Of a stretch of DNA of 64,000 nucleotides, positions 27,688 to 38,013 are shown one piece after another. Numbering within the stretch: position 1 is the stretch's first letter; every line of letters begins with the position of its first letter. The position numbers were made by a program, and so were the translations under genes. The notes below the pieces were generated by a model. That model was not told the DNA's origin. It saw only the letters and a program-made list of their open reading frames with translations, and ran no database searches. Source of the stretch: Bacillota bacterium (lineage in GTDB: Bacteria > Bacillota > Negativicutes > DSM-13327); assembly GCA_017889585.1 (NCBI GenBank), contig JAGFZX010000006.1, forward strand, positions 1-64,000, written 5' to 3'.

Positions 27688-30600
27688 TTGAACCAGAATC
27701 TAAACCAGCAAAAAAAAATCTTTCAACCATTAGGTTATAGCCAGTTTGTAGCCATTGTCCCAATCTTGTTTTTGGTGATTCTTTCTGGGGGGTTGTTTGC
27801 TAGCCAATATTTGTTGCCGTCAGTGACTGGTTTGAAATATATATCCATATTAAATACGGTATTATATGCTGTTCCTGCACTTATTGTCAGTTATATTGCA
27901 GGCAAGGTCTATGTTCTAAGTGGGGCCACGGCTCTGCTCCTCCTTGGAAATGGATTGCTCGCTGCTGGGATAGGTAGCTTTTTAGCCGGGTGGATGCTTG
28001 ATCTGACCCAGTCTTTGAATATTTCTGTAACTATTTATAATTTGGGCGTATTATTTTCTTCTTTCTTTCTGACGGGAAGTAGTTGGATGATCGCGACCCA
28101 ACACCCAGTCAGGGCCTATTGCTGGAGACGCATTCTAGTATTAGCCATTTATTCTGGAACAGCTTTGCTCATGTTTCTTGTTGCTTTAGCCACCGTTGCG
28201 GGCATGATGCCAACTTTTTTTGTTCAAGGGGAAGGGCCGACGCCTCTTAGGCAGCTTGTTTTAGGGACAGGCACGTTCCTCTATTGCCTATCTGGGGCAA
28301 TGCTAATTACTAGATACTCTCGTGCCAGAAGCAACTTTCTCATGTGGTATTCTTTATCACTCTTCCTTATATCATTTGGGCTCATACTCACTTTGCAGGT
28401 GCACTATGTAGGAAGTATGCTCAACTGGTTGGGGCGGGCCGCACAATATCTTGGCGTTGTCTATATTTTGCTGGCTGCGTCGGCGGCTATAAAAGAAGCG
28501 AAAGAAAATGAAATAACGTCGGAGCAAGGAATTATTGAATTTTTGTTGGACGCTGAAAAAAATTATCAGGCATCATTTTATAAAAATATTGTAGGGCAGG
28601 CACGAGATATTATCTTAGTCGTCCACATAAATGGTAAAATTTTAGATGCAAATCAAGAAGCCATACTTGCTTATGGTTATACTCTGCTAGAACTTCGTAA
28701 CATTGGTATTTATCAATTACGTGCATCTGATAAACGTGCTATGGTTGATGATCAAATGAATGCCGCTCTCGAACATGGCATTTTGTTTCGTACTACTCAC
28801 GTGCGACGCAATGGTGAACAATTTCCTGTAGAAGTTAGTTCGCGAAGTGTTCGTGTTTTAGAAGGAAAAGCCCTTGTGAGTATCATTCGGGATATTACTG
28901 CCACGGTTGCTATGGAAACGGCTCTGCAAAAAAGTGAGGAAAAGTATCGTATATTGCATAAAACTATTGAAAAAGATAATCAGTTTCTTGAGGAGAAGGT
29001 CAGAGTTCGGACTGCTGAATTAGAGAAACTCAACCAATCACTCAAAATGGAAATTGAAGTTCGCAAGCGAGCTGAACAACGCTACCAGTTTTTATTTAAT
29101 AGTATCAATGATGCTATTTTGGTATACCCATTGGATTCTATAGATAACCCTGGAACTTTTATCGAGGTGAATGATGTTGCCTGTGAGAAACTGGGTTATA
29201 CGAGGGCGGAACTGATGGAATTAACTATATTCGATATTAATCCTCAGATCACTACATCATTTCATCAGCAGAAAAAGCAGGGCAAACTATTGCTGGAAAC
29301 GACACATCTCAGTAAAAACGGTAGGGAGATTCCGGTGGAAGTTAATATTAATGTTCTGGCCTCTGAAAATATGATTGTTACGATTGTTCGTGATATTACA
29401 TTGCGTAAAAAAGAACAATGGGCTTTGCAACGTAAGTTAGAAATGGAAGAAATTTTGGCATCAATATCAAGAAAACTTATTTCATGTCCATTTGAAAATA
29501 TAAATCAGGAGATAAATGAATGCCTCGCAATCATTGGTCAATTTACGGGTGTGGATCGGAATTTTATTTTTATAGATAATGTCGAGGGTACTAGGTCAAC
29601 TATGACTCATTTTTGGTGTCGAAACCATGACGTGCGGTATGCAGGTTTTCCTGATTTATATACTGCTGATTATGCGTGGGAAAGAACACAATTCGCCAAG
29701 CAGGATTTTTTTGTAATCTCTACTATAGATGATCTTCCAGCAGAAGCCCAGTCGGGGAAAAAATTCATGGAAGCTTTTAGCTTAAAATCACTACTCATTA
29801 TGCCCATGGTATGCACGGGAAGAATCATCGGCCTAATTGGGCTAGGCACTGTTCACCAGATTGAGTCATGGGACCAAGAAGAAGTGGTTTGGTTAAAACT
29901 CATTACAGAACTTATAATCAATATGATCGAACTCCAACGAGCCCATAACGCATTGATCTTGCGAGATAAGGAGTACAGAGCATTGCTCGATGCTGTGCCT
30001 GATCATTTTTTTGAAGTTGATAAGGAAGGAATGATTCGTTCTGCTCGAGGCAATCAAAACTGGAATTTACGACTTTCTGAGGAAGTCGTTGGGAAAAAAC
30101 TAATTGAGGTCTTGCCCCCTCAATTAGTTCCCAAATTTTTAGAGAATATTCGGAATGTCATCATGACAAAATCCATGAGAACTTTTGAGTTTGATAGTAC
30201 CATTGATAATGGACTGTTCATAGGAGAGACGCGAATTGTCAGTTATAAAGATGACGAGGCCTTAGTTGTCATTCGTGATATAACTGAAGAAAAATGGGCT
30301 GAGGAAAAAATGATTGAGGCTAGTAGGCTAGTGGAACAAGGACAAAGGTTGGCCTCCTTGGGTATCATGGCAACTAGCCTTGCCCATGAGATTAATCAGC
30401 CCCTTAATTCTATCAAAGTTTCTGCAAGTGGCGTAGTATATGCACACAATAATGGAGTGAGGCCTACAAAGGCAGATATGATCATAGAATTAGAATGGAT
30501 ATCAGAACAGGCGGATCGCATTGACGCAATCATCAAAAATATCGGGATGTTTGTAAGGAACGACTACTCGAACTGTCAGCCGATCAGTCTAAACTGTGTT

Positions 30601-31047
30601 ATCGAACAGGCAATCCAAACTCTTGCTAGTCAACCTTTATTTCAAGACATCTTAATTGAGATGGAATTTGACGACAACCTGCCACCTGTATTGGCAAATG
30701 CAGTGCATCTGCAGCAGGTGGTTACCAATTTAATGATTAATGCCGCTCAGTCTCTTTTGACAAGCTCCCGAAACTTTAGGATGATAGAAATAAAGGCTTG
30801 GGCTCATGATGCTGTTATAGTGGAAGTCATTGATAATGGAATGGGATTCCATGATGAGATGAAAACGAAAATATTTGAACCTTTTTTTACTACAAAAACT
30901 GGTAGTCATGCAATGGGGCTTGGTTTGGCTATTGCTCAAACCATTGTCAACGCCTACGGAGGAAAGGTAAACGCTTATAATAATGAATTAGGAGGTGCTA
31001 CGTTTCACCTCGAATTTCCGAAAATAACAGTAAGAAAAACCGATTAG
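27688..31047 (+). CDS. Membrane PAS/GAF sensor histidine kinase
   Basis: N-terminal multi-TM sensor region, PAS domains, GAF-like region, HEINQPLNSIKVSA H-box, MGLGLAIAQTIV ATPase motif. Confidence 0.93.
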   Translation: MNQNLNQQKKIFQPLGYSQFVAIVPILFLVILSGGLFASQYLLPSVTGLKYISILNTVLYAVPALIVSYIAGKVYVLSGATALLLLGNGLLAAGIGSFLAGWMLDLTQSLNISVTIYNLGVLFSSFFLTGSSWMIATQHPVRAYCWRRILVLAIYSGTALLMFLVALATVAGMMPTFFVQGEGPTPLRQLVLGTGTFLYCLSGAMLITRYSRARSNFLMWYSLSLFLISFGLILTLQVHYVGSMLNWLGRAAQYLGVVYILLAASAAIKEAKENEITSEQGIIEFLLDAEKNYQASFYKNIVGQARDIILVVHINGKILDANQEAILAYGYTLLELRNIGIYQLRASDKRAMVDDQMNAALEHGILFRTTHVRRNGEQFPVEVSSRSVRVLEGKALVSIIRDITATVAMETALQKSEEKYRILHKTIEKDNQFLEEKVRVRTAELEKLNQSLKMEIEVRKRAEQRYQFLFNSINDAILVYPLDSIDNPGTFIEVNDVACEKLGYTRAELMELTIFDINPQITTSFHQQKKQGKLLLETTHLSKNGREIPVEVNINVLASENMIVTIVRDITLRKKEQWALQRKLEMEEILASISRKLISCPFENINQEINECLAIIGQFTGVDRNFIFIDNVEGTRSTMTHFWCRNHDVRYAGFPDLYTADYAWERTQFAKQDFFVISTIDDLPAEAQSGKKFMEAFSLKSLLIMPMVCTGRIIGLIGLGTVHQIESWDQEEVVWLKLITELIINMIELQRAHNALILRDKEYRALLDAVPDHFFEVDKEGMIRSARGNQNWNLRLSEEVVGKKLIEVLPPQLVPKFLENIRNVIMTKSMRTFEFDSTIDNGLFIGETRIVSYKDDEALVVIRDITEEKWAEEKMIEASRLVEQGQRLASLGIMATSLAHEINQPLNSIKVSASGVVYAHNNGVRPTKADMIIELEWISEQADRIDAIIKNIGMFVRNDYSNCQPISLNCVIEQAIQTLASQPLFQDILIEMEFDDNLPPVLANAVHLQQVVTNLMINAAQSLLTSSRNFRMIEIKAWAHDAVIVEVIDNGMGFHDEMKTKIFEPFFTTKTGSHAMGLGLAIAQTIVNAYGGKVNAYNNELGGATFHLEFPKITVRKTD

Positions 31048-31195
31048 TCGTTATATGTGCGAATTTGCACAGGTTGTAGGAAAATGCACACCTTTTTCCG
31101 ATATGTCCCTATAGTAAGGGATATAACTTATGTTAAGGTAGAAGCTTTTTTTGAAAATAGTCAATATCTGATAATTAATTAAAGGGGCGATAGAT

Positions 31196-32575
31196 TTGCG
31201 TATTCTTGTAGTCGACGATGATGCTGGCAGTCGAATCAGTGTTGCTCGATTTCTGAAAACAATGGGGCATCAGGTGACCCAGTGTGAAAAGGCTGAAGAA
31301 GCCTTATCGTTCATTAGCCTTACTCATTTCCCCCTCATGCTATCAGACATCAAAATGCCGGACGTATCCGGACTTGATTTATTGCGAGAGGTTTCATTTC
31401 TGCCGCTGGAGAGACAACCTAAGGTTGTACTTTTCACTGGTCATGGCTCTATGGAGTCAGCAATTGAAGCACTACGGATGGGGGCTTATGATTATTTGCT
31501 GAAGCCAGTTAAAGCTGAGGAGTTAGTGGTTATCATAAAAAAAATTCAGATTGATATGGAGAAAGGAAAGATGTCTTCCACGCCTGAGAAAAGGGAAAAG
31601 GATAGTGAAAGTAATGATAACCGGTTAGACCATAAGGAAAATATAATTGCATTTACTCCTAAAATGCAACAGGTTGTGGTTCAGGCCCTTAAATATCATA
31701 CTGATTCGTCGATACCTATTCTCATTCAAGGAGAAACGGGAACGGGTAAAGAACTTATCGCTAGACTTATTCATAACGGTGGTAAAAATACAGATCGGCC
31801 CTTTATCGATATCAATTGTGCGGCGATTCAGGCTAATTTATTTGAAAGTGAGCTATTTGGTTATAAGGGAGGTTCCTTTACAGGCGGTATGGGGAAAGAT
31901 CAAAAAGGGAAATTTGATGCTGCCCAGGGGGGGACGATTTTTCTTGATGAGGTGGCGGAAATTCCGATTGAATTACAGGCCAAACTGCTACGAGTGGTTC
32001 AGGAAAGGGAATATTACCGAGTGGGTGGCCTAGAAAAAATCCAAGTTCAAGCCCGAATTATTTGTGCTACTAATGTCAAACTTCTGCAGGCTGTGGACGA
32101 AGGAAAGTTTCGTCGAGACCTATTTTATCGTCTGCAGGGTGGGCAAATTTTTTTAACACCCCTGCGGGAGAGGAGGGAAGATATATTGCCCCTTGCCACA
32201 AGGTTTTTAGGGGAATGCTCTCGTCAAAGGAAGAAAGCTTTTAAGGGAATCAGCGTGGAAGCGGGAAAAACTTTATTAAATCATAATTGGTTGGGCAATG
32301 TTCGCGAACTTAGAAATGTGATCGAGTGGGCTGTATTTATGTATGATGAAGAAGAGTTAAAACCTTATCACTTGGAAAACTCCCACTTCATAACTGAAAA
32401 AGTGATAGGCACGGTAGAATCCTTGGCCAAGTACTTAGAAAAAGACCAACAACATATTGACAGATTAGTATATGATGCTCTTCAAAAATACAATGGGAAT
32501 AAGACGGCTGCTGCTCGTTACCTAGGAATTTCTCGACGGTCATTATACCGTCTGCTGGAAAAGTCCAATATATAA
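31196..32575 (+). CDS. Sigma54-dependent response regulator (NtrC family)
   Basis: REC VVDDDAGSR/SDIKMPD; AAA+ GETGTGKE, GSFTGG, GGTIFLDEV; HTH NKTAAARYLGISRRSLYRLLEK; TTG start. Confidence 0.94.
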   Translation: MRILVVDDDAGSRISVARFLKTMGHQVTQCEKAEEALSFISLTHFPLMLSDIKMPDVSGLDLLREVSFLPLERQPKVVLFTGHGSMESAIEALRMGAYDYLLKPVKAEELVVIIKKIQIDMEKGKMSSTPEKREKDSESNDNRLDHKENIIAFTPKMQQVVVQALKYHTDSSIPILIQGETGTGKELIARLIHNGGKNTDRPFIDINCAAIQANLFESELFGYKGGSFTGGMGKDQKGKFDAAQGGTIFLDEVAEIPIELQAKLLRVVQEREYYRVGGLEKIQVQARIICATNVKLLQAVDEGKFRRDLFYRLQGGQIFLTPLRERREDILPLATRFLGECSRQRKKAFKGISVEAGKTLLNHNWLGNVRELRNVIEWAVFMYDEEELKPYHLENSHFITEKVIGTVESLAKYLEKDQQHIDRLVYDALQKYNGNKTAAARYLGISRRSLYRLLEKSNI

Positions 32576-32592
32576 ACAACATAAGGCATGAG

Positions 32593-32635
32593 AGTAGATA
32601 CGTGTGCGGTTTTGGCACACTTATCTACTTTTTTT
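32593..32635 (+). terminator. Rho-independent terminator
   Basis: AGTAGATAcGTGTGCggttttgGCACACtTATCTACTTTTTTTT. Confidence 0.85.
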
Positions 32636-32751
32636 TATTTCCATGACATATTTTAGTGTCATGGATGATAGAGGTTCTAACTGTAGAAATCGGCATAGTA
32701 TAAGGGGGGCCACTCTAGACTAGAAGCGGAAGAATGTATTTTTTGTATGAT

Positions 32752-32769
32752 TGGCATGATTATTGCAAT
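32752..32769 (+). promoter_or_regulatory. Sigma54 (-24/-12) promoter
   Basis: TGGCATG-ATTA-TTGCA with GG-N10-GC spacing, about 90 bp before the start at 32856. Confidence 0.85.
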
Positions 32770-32855
32770 AAATTACAGCTATGAAATATAAAACGTCAAA
32801 TTATATTAAATAATTATATTAAGTTATGTATAGTGGTGTTAGGAGGGATAACAGC

Positions 32856-35324
32856 ATGTCAAAAAACGACAATACTCCTACTGAGATCGCGGATTTCATG
32901 AACGTTATTTTTTATAGAAATATAGTGGAGCAAGCAAGGGACAGTATTCTAGTTGTTGATGCAGATGGTAAAATTTTAGATGCCAATCAAGCAGCTTCAA
33001 ATGCTTATGGGTATTCAAAGGATCAACTCCGAAACCTTCGTGTCCACGATTTGCGTGCTCCCGAGACATGTTGTGCAGTTGATGACCAAATTAGAATGGC
33101 TCAAAAAGAGGGTATATTGTTCCGTACAGTTCATGTGCGTTGTAACGGTGAAACCTTTCCAGTAGAAGTAAGCTCTCAACGTTTTGAGCTTCCTGATTTT
33201 GAGGCCATTGTTAGCATTATTCGGGATATCACAGAAACAGCTGGAATGGAAAGAACTCTCAAACAAGGGAAGGAAAAATATCGCTTGCTCCACGCCGAGC
33301 TTTCGGCAGCCTACGAGGAAATTACTGCTTCTGAGGAAGAGTTGAGGCAGCAGCTTGACGAATTGGTTACTAAAGACAAAGAAATTCGTCGTCAAAATAT
33401 CATTTTGAATTCGCTGCATGAAACGGCACTGGGACTTATGAATAGGTTCGACCTTGACGAAGTACTGAAGATTATTGTTTCCAGGGCAACGCAACTGCTA
33501 GGCACTCCGGATGGTTATATAAACCAGGTGGATGAGGAAGAGGGTGTATTTGTAAGAAAAGTCGCTGTAGGACAATTTGCTAAGGACATGGCAAGGCGCA
33601 CAAAAGTTACGGAAGGTCTTCTTGGTCAAGCCTACATTACCGGCGAAATTGCAATCGTAAATGACTATAGTACATGGGAACATCGTTTTCCTGAACCTTT
33701 TTTCGATACAATGCAATGTGTTGTTCTAGTTCCACTAAAGAGTGACGACAAAGTGATTGGTGCCTTTGGACTGGCTTTTCCCGATAAAGGGCGAATTCTT
33801 GCCGATCACGAGATTTTTATGCTTAAGCGATTTGCCGATCTTGCGTCCATTGCTCTGGATAACGCAAGGCTTGTTCAATCTTACAAAGAGGAACTGTTGG
33901 ATCGCATGCGCGTTGAAGACGCATTGCGAATTTCCCAGGCCAGTAATCAGGCCTTGATTAACGCCATTCCAGACTTGATGTTTATCATCAAACAGGATGG
34001 TACATTCATGGATGTTAAGGGCAACAAGGAACAACTCTATATGTCGCCAGAACAGTTTTTGGGGAAGAAAGTATCCAAAGTTTTCCCGACAGAAATTGCC
34101 GTCCAAACCATGCAGAGTATAGAAATGACAATGGCAACAGGAGATATCCAAGTTTTTGAGTATCAGCTTCCCGTTCAAGGTATAGCCCAACAATATGAAG
34201 CCCGAATCATCACAAGTGGGGAAGATGAAGTACTGGTAATCAGTCGCAACATAACCGACAGAAGACGGATGGAAGAGCAATTAAAGCATCTAAGTTTATA
34301 TGATGCCTTAACGGGAGTATATAATCGGACTTTCTTTGAGGAACAGATGAAGTGTTTGCAAAGAACACGTAATGGTTCAGCAGGACTGCTCGTCTGTGAT
34401 ATTGACGGGTTAAAGATTGTCAATGATACCTTGGGTCACAATATGGGCGATCTGATTTTGAAAGAAACGGCAGAAATATTGAAAAGTTCCTTTAGGCCTG
34501 GTGATTGCGTAGCTCGCATAGGCGGAGACGAATTTGCAGTACTTCTTCCTAGTAATTCGGGATTTGAAGCTGATTGCCGCAGAATTCGCGATAAGATACA
34601 GTGCTATAATGCTCAAAATTTAACTGTTCCAATTACTCTATCCATGGGATTTGCGGTAAGTAAGCAAGCTCCTATGGACATGAATGCCTTGTTTAAAGAA
34701 GCAGATAACAATATGTACCGAGAAAAACTCCATCAACAGAAAAGTGCCAGGAATGCTATCGTTCAGGCTCTTATAAAGGCTCTTGAAGCCCGAGACTTTA
34801 TAACTGAGGGTCATGGTGACCGATTGCAGTATTTGGTTGAATCCTTCGCACATATTTTAGGCTTACCAGAAAGCAGTATTGCAGATATTCGTTTGTTGGC
34901 TCATTTTCATGATATCGGCAAAGTGGGAATTCCTGATGACATTCTCTTTAAGGCTGATTCTTTAACACAAGAGGAGTGGGCTGTTATGTATCAACACTGC
35001 CAGATTGGTCATCGCATCGCTATGTCTGCTTTAGATTTAGCACCAATTGCAGATTGGATACTTAAGCATCATGAATGGTGGAACGGACAAGGATATCTTA
35101 GTGGCATAGCTGGGGAAAACATTCCCCTTGAGTGTCGAATATTTGCGCTTGCTGATGCCTATGATGCAATGACCAATGACCGTCCTTATCGGAAGGCTAT
35201 GTCTCATAAAGAAGCAATTGGTGAAATTCTGTACTGTGCTGGGACACAGTTTGATCCATCTTTAGCAAAGATTTTCGTTGAAATGTTGGAAATGGAATCG
35301 GCGATCCATAGAAATGTAAAATAG
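32856..35324 (+). CDS. PAS-GAF-PAS-GGDEF-HD-GYP c-di-GMP turnover protein
   Basis: IGGDEFAVLLP, RPGD I-site, HFHDIGKVGIPDDIL, HHEWWNGQGY. Confidence 0.93.
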   Translation: MSKNDNTPTEIADFMNVIFYRNIVEQARDSILVVDADGKILDANQAASNAYGYSKDQLRNLRVHDLRAPETCCAVDDQIRMAQKEGILFRTVHVRCNGETFPVEVSSQRFELPDFEAIVSIIRDITETAGMERTLKQGKEKYRLLHAELSAAYEEITASEEELRQQLDELVTKDKEIRRQNIILNSLHETALGLMNRFDLDEVLKIIVSRATQLLGTPDGYINQVDEEEGVFVRKVAVGQFAKDMARRTKVTEGLLGQAYITGEIAIVNDYSTWEHRFPEPFFDTMQCVVLVPLKSDDKVIGAFGLAFPDKGRILADHEIFMLKRFADLASIALDNARLVQSYKEELLDRMRVEDALRISQASNQALINAIPDLMFIIKQDGTFMDVKGNKEQLYMSPEQFLGKKVSKVFPTEIAVQTMQSIEMTMATGDIQVFEYQLPVQGIAQQYEARIITSGEDEVLVISRNITDRRRMEEQLKHLSLYDALTGVYNRTFFEEQMKCLQRTRNGSAGLLVCDIDGLKIVNDTLGHNMGDLILKETAEILKSSFRPGDCVARIGGDEFAVLLPSNSGFEADCRRIRDKIQCYNAQNLTVPITLSMGFAVSKQAPMDMNALFKEADNNMYREKLHQQKSARNAIVQALIKALEARDFITEGHGDRLQYLVESFAHILGLPESSIADIRLLAHFHDIGKVGIPDDILFKADSLTQEEWAVMYQHCQIGHRIAMSALDLAPIADWILKHHEWWNGQGYLSGIAGENIPLECRIFALADAYDAMTNDRPYRKAMSHKEAIGEILYCAGTQFDPSLAKIFVEMLEMESAIHRNVK

Positions 35325-35394
35325 ATACTGAAGGAGGAGTCTGATATTGGTCATTTATTAGAGCAGGAATTAATAAATTTTTAGGAGTGGAGAC

Positions 35395-37998
35395 ATGAAG
35401 AATCTGCCATTACAGCGTCAATTTAGATTATGGACGGTTTTGCTTGTTATTGTTCCTAGCCTGCTGATCATGGGAATTTACACTGTCAGCCAGATTTCAG
35501 TAGCTAAACAACAAAACTTGGAATTGATCGGACAACGGGTACACTCTCAGGAACGACTAATCGGCTACTGGATGATGGAGCGAGCCCAAAATATTCGTGA
35601 GATTAGTCAGAGTGAGGTTTTTCGAACATTGGACGAACAGCGGATGAAACGTGCTCTTTATGTAAAGCAACAGGCCGATAGCAATTTCGATTCTTTATCA
35701 TATATCAATAAAGACGGTTTTTTAAAAATAACTACCCTCGGTGTAGGAATACAGTATCCATCGGCAGTCGATAAGCCTTATTTTGAGGCAGCGCTGGCGG
35801 GAAAAGAATATATTTCTGATGTGGTTATTGGTCGCAACAGCGGCCTCGCAATCATTAACTTTTCTTGCCCTATTTACGATTACGCCGGGAATTTTCAAGG
35901 GGCGATACTTGGATCTATAAGCACAGCAACACTAGAGATACTCTTACGTGAGAGTTGGATTGGGCAAACGGGAGAAGTCTTTCTGGTTAATCGGGAAGGT
36001 ACAATGTTGACAGAGCCACGACATGTTAATATATTAATCGACAAGGGACTTGTCAAGGATACTGCCAAAATGAAGTTTAAGATTACTAAGAATGCTTTTC
36101 GTAATATTCAGCTTGGTCAGTCTGGCACGGCGGAATGGATCGATTATCGGGGCAATAAGGTACTGGGAGCTTACCTGGACATGCCTGAGCATAGCTGGAC
36201 TTTTATCGGTAAGATCGACGAAATGGAAGTTCTTTCTCCTATTTATCAGCAGTTGTCGATGATGGCAGTTGGTACATTCATTTTAGTTTTACTGATTCTA
36301 CCCCTGGCCACGCAAATAACCAACAAAATAAAACAGCCTATAGACTGGCTGATTGGACAGTCAAATCTGATTGCAGCAGAAGAATATCAAATGGTTGGTA
36401 GAGATAATAGCTTAGAAAAAATGCCCCACGAATTAAGGGATCTTTGCAAAATTTTCGTTCAAATGAGCGGTAAAATCGGAGACACTGTCAGCCTACTTAA
36501 AGAGAATGAAGCTAAACTCGAGAATGAGGTGAATCGCCAAACCTGGGAATTGCGTCAAAGTGAAGGGAGAATTCGCACAATTCTCAACCAGTGTCCTATT
36601 GGAATCATAGTAATTGATCGTCAGGGAACAATCGAAGCTGTGAATCAAGGGTTTATTTGTCTGTTACCAGGCTATACATGGATAGATGTTATCGGTCATT
36701 CTTATATGGATGTTGTTGACAAGATAGGGCGAAAGGAAGACACTCTAATTTATAAGGCTTTACAGGGGAAAGCAACTGTCAATCAGCACTTGTTCGTAGC
36801 GGATAGGGAATGGAATGTAAGTGTGACTCCTATATATGATGACGAACATATAACTGGTGCTGTGGGCGTATACCTTGACATCACTGATACAAAGCAAAAA
36901 GAGCGGGAGCGTATACAGGCACTTACGCGCTTTGAGGTATTATTCCAAAATAATCTCGCAGCCATGGCGGTAGTGAATCTACCTGACCAAGTGTGTGTTG
37001 ATGTTAACTTGGCATGGGAGCGCCTTACAGGCTTTAGTCGGGATATAGTAATTGGACGCAATGTTACCGAGTTAGGCATAGTAAATCAGAATTCCTCCAA
37101 TAATCAGACATTATGGCAGGAACTACAAATGAAAGGGTTTGCCAGCGGAGAATATGATTTGCGGACAAAAAACGGTGAAGATAAAAAGACAATATGTTCG
37201 ATGATCATCTTAGATGATGAGCAAGAGCAACAGTACCTAGCCACATATATTGACGTAACAGACCAACGCCGCATGGAGGCAGAAATTGCACAATTTGACA
37301 GGTTAAATGTGGTTGGGGAAATGGCTGTCGGTATCGGTCACGAAATTCGTAATCCCATGACCACAGTGGGCGGCTATTTGCAACTGTTTCAGAGAAAAGC
37401 AGAGTTCCTTAAATATCATGAACAGATTAACATTATGATTGAAGAATTAGATCGGGCGAATAATATCATAACAGAGTTCTTGTCTCTTGCCAAAGACAAG
37501 GCAGTTGAAATGAAATGTGGCAATCTAAATCATGTTATCTATGGCCTTTATCCACTCATTCAATCAGATGCACTGCGCCGGGGCCATAATATTCAATTAG
37601 AGATAGGGAATATACCAGACACTATTTTCGACGAGAAGGACATACGTCATCTGATTTTAAACCTTGTGCGAAATGGGTTAGAGGCCATGGAAGAGCAAGG
37701 TGTAGTTATAATACGGACATTTCTAGAGAACCATCAAATCATATTAGCTGTCCAGGATACAGGATCAGGTATCTCGGCAGAAATTCTAGCAAAACTGGGC
37801 ACTCCATTTATGACTACGAAAGATGGGGCAACAGGACTTGGTCTGCCAGTATGCTTCCGGGTTGCCGATAGGAACAGGGGGAAGATTAGCGTTGATACAG
37901 GAAAAATGGGAACAACGTTTGCCGTGAAATTTAGCTCTCCCGAGTATGATACTAAAAAATCATCTAATAATGAACAAATGGTGGCGAATGTAAATTAA
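35395..37998 (+). CDS. dCache-PAS sensor histidine kinase
   Basis: Extracellular dCache-like region between TMs, PAS, GHEIRNPMTTVGGYLQLFQRK, GATGLGL. Confidence 0.92.
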   Translation: MKNLPLQRQFRLWTVLLVIVPSLLIMGIYTVSQISVAKQQNLELIGQRVHSQERLIGYWMMERAQNIREISQSEVFRTLDEQRMKRALYVKQQADSNFDSLSYINKDGFLKITTLGVGIQYPSAVDKPYFEAALAGKEYISDVVIGRNSGLAIINFSCPIYDYAGNFQGAILGSISTATLEILLRESWIGQTGEVFLVNREGTMLTEPRHVNILIDKGLVKDTAKMKFKITKNAFRNIQLGQSGTAEWIDYRGNKVLGAYLDMPEHSWTFIGKIDEMEVLSPIYQQLSMMAVGTFILVLLILPLATQITNKIKQPIDWLIGQSNLIAAEEYQMVGRDNSLEKMPHELRDLCKIFVQMSGKIGDTVSLLKENEAKLENEVNRQTWELRQSEGRIRTILNQCPIGIIVIDRQGTIEAVNQGFICLLPGYTWIDVIGHSYMDVVDKIGRKEDTLIYKALQGKATVNQHLFVADREWNVSVTPIYDDEHITGAVGVYLDITDTKQKERERIQALTRFEVLFQNNLAAMAVVNLPDQVCVDVNLAWERLTGFSRDIVIGRNVTELGIVNQNSSNNQTLWQELQMKGFASGEYDLRTKNGEDKKTICSMIILDDEQEQQYLATYIDVTDQRRMEAEIAQFDRLNVVGEMAVGIGHEIRNPMTTVGGYLQLFQRKAEFLKYHEQINIMIEELDRANNIITEFLSLAKDKAVEMKCGNLNHVIYGLYPLIQSDALRRGHNIQLEIGNIPDTIFDEKDIRHLILNLVRNGLEAMEEQGVVIIRTFLENHQIILAVQDTGSGISAEILAKLGTPFMTTKDGATGLGLPVCFRVADRNRGKISVDTGKMGTTFAVKFSSPEYDTKKSSNNEQMVANVN

Positions 37999-38013
37999 TT
38001 AAGGAGCCGAGAT

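Noticed and set aside
33015-34280. Minus-strand ORFs of 159, 72 and 181 aa
   Set aside because: Antisense to the GGDEF/HD-GYP gene with intact domain motifs
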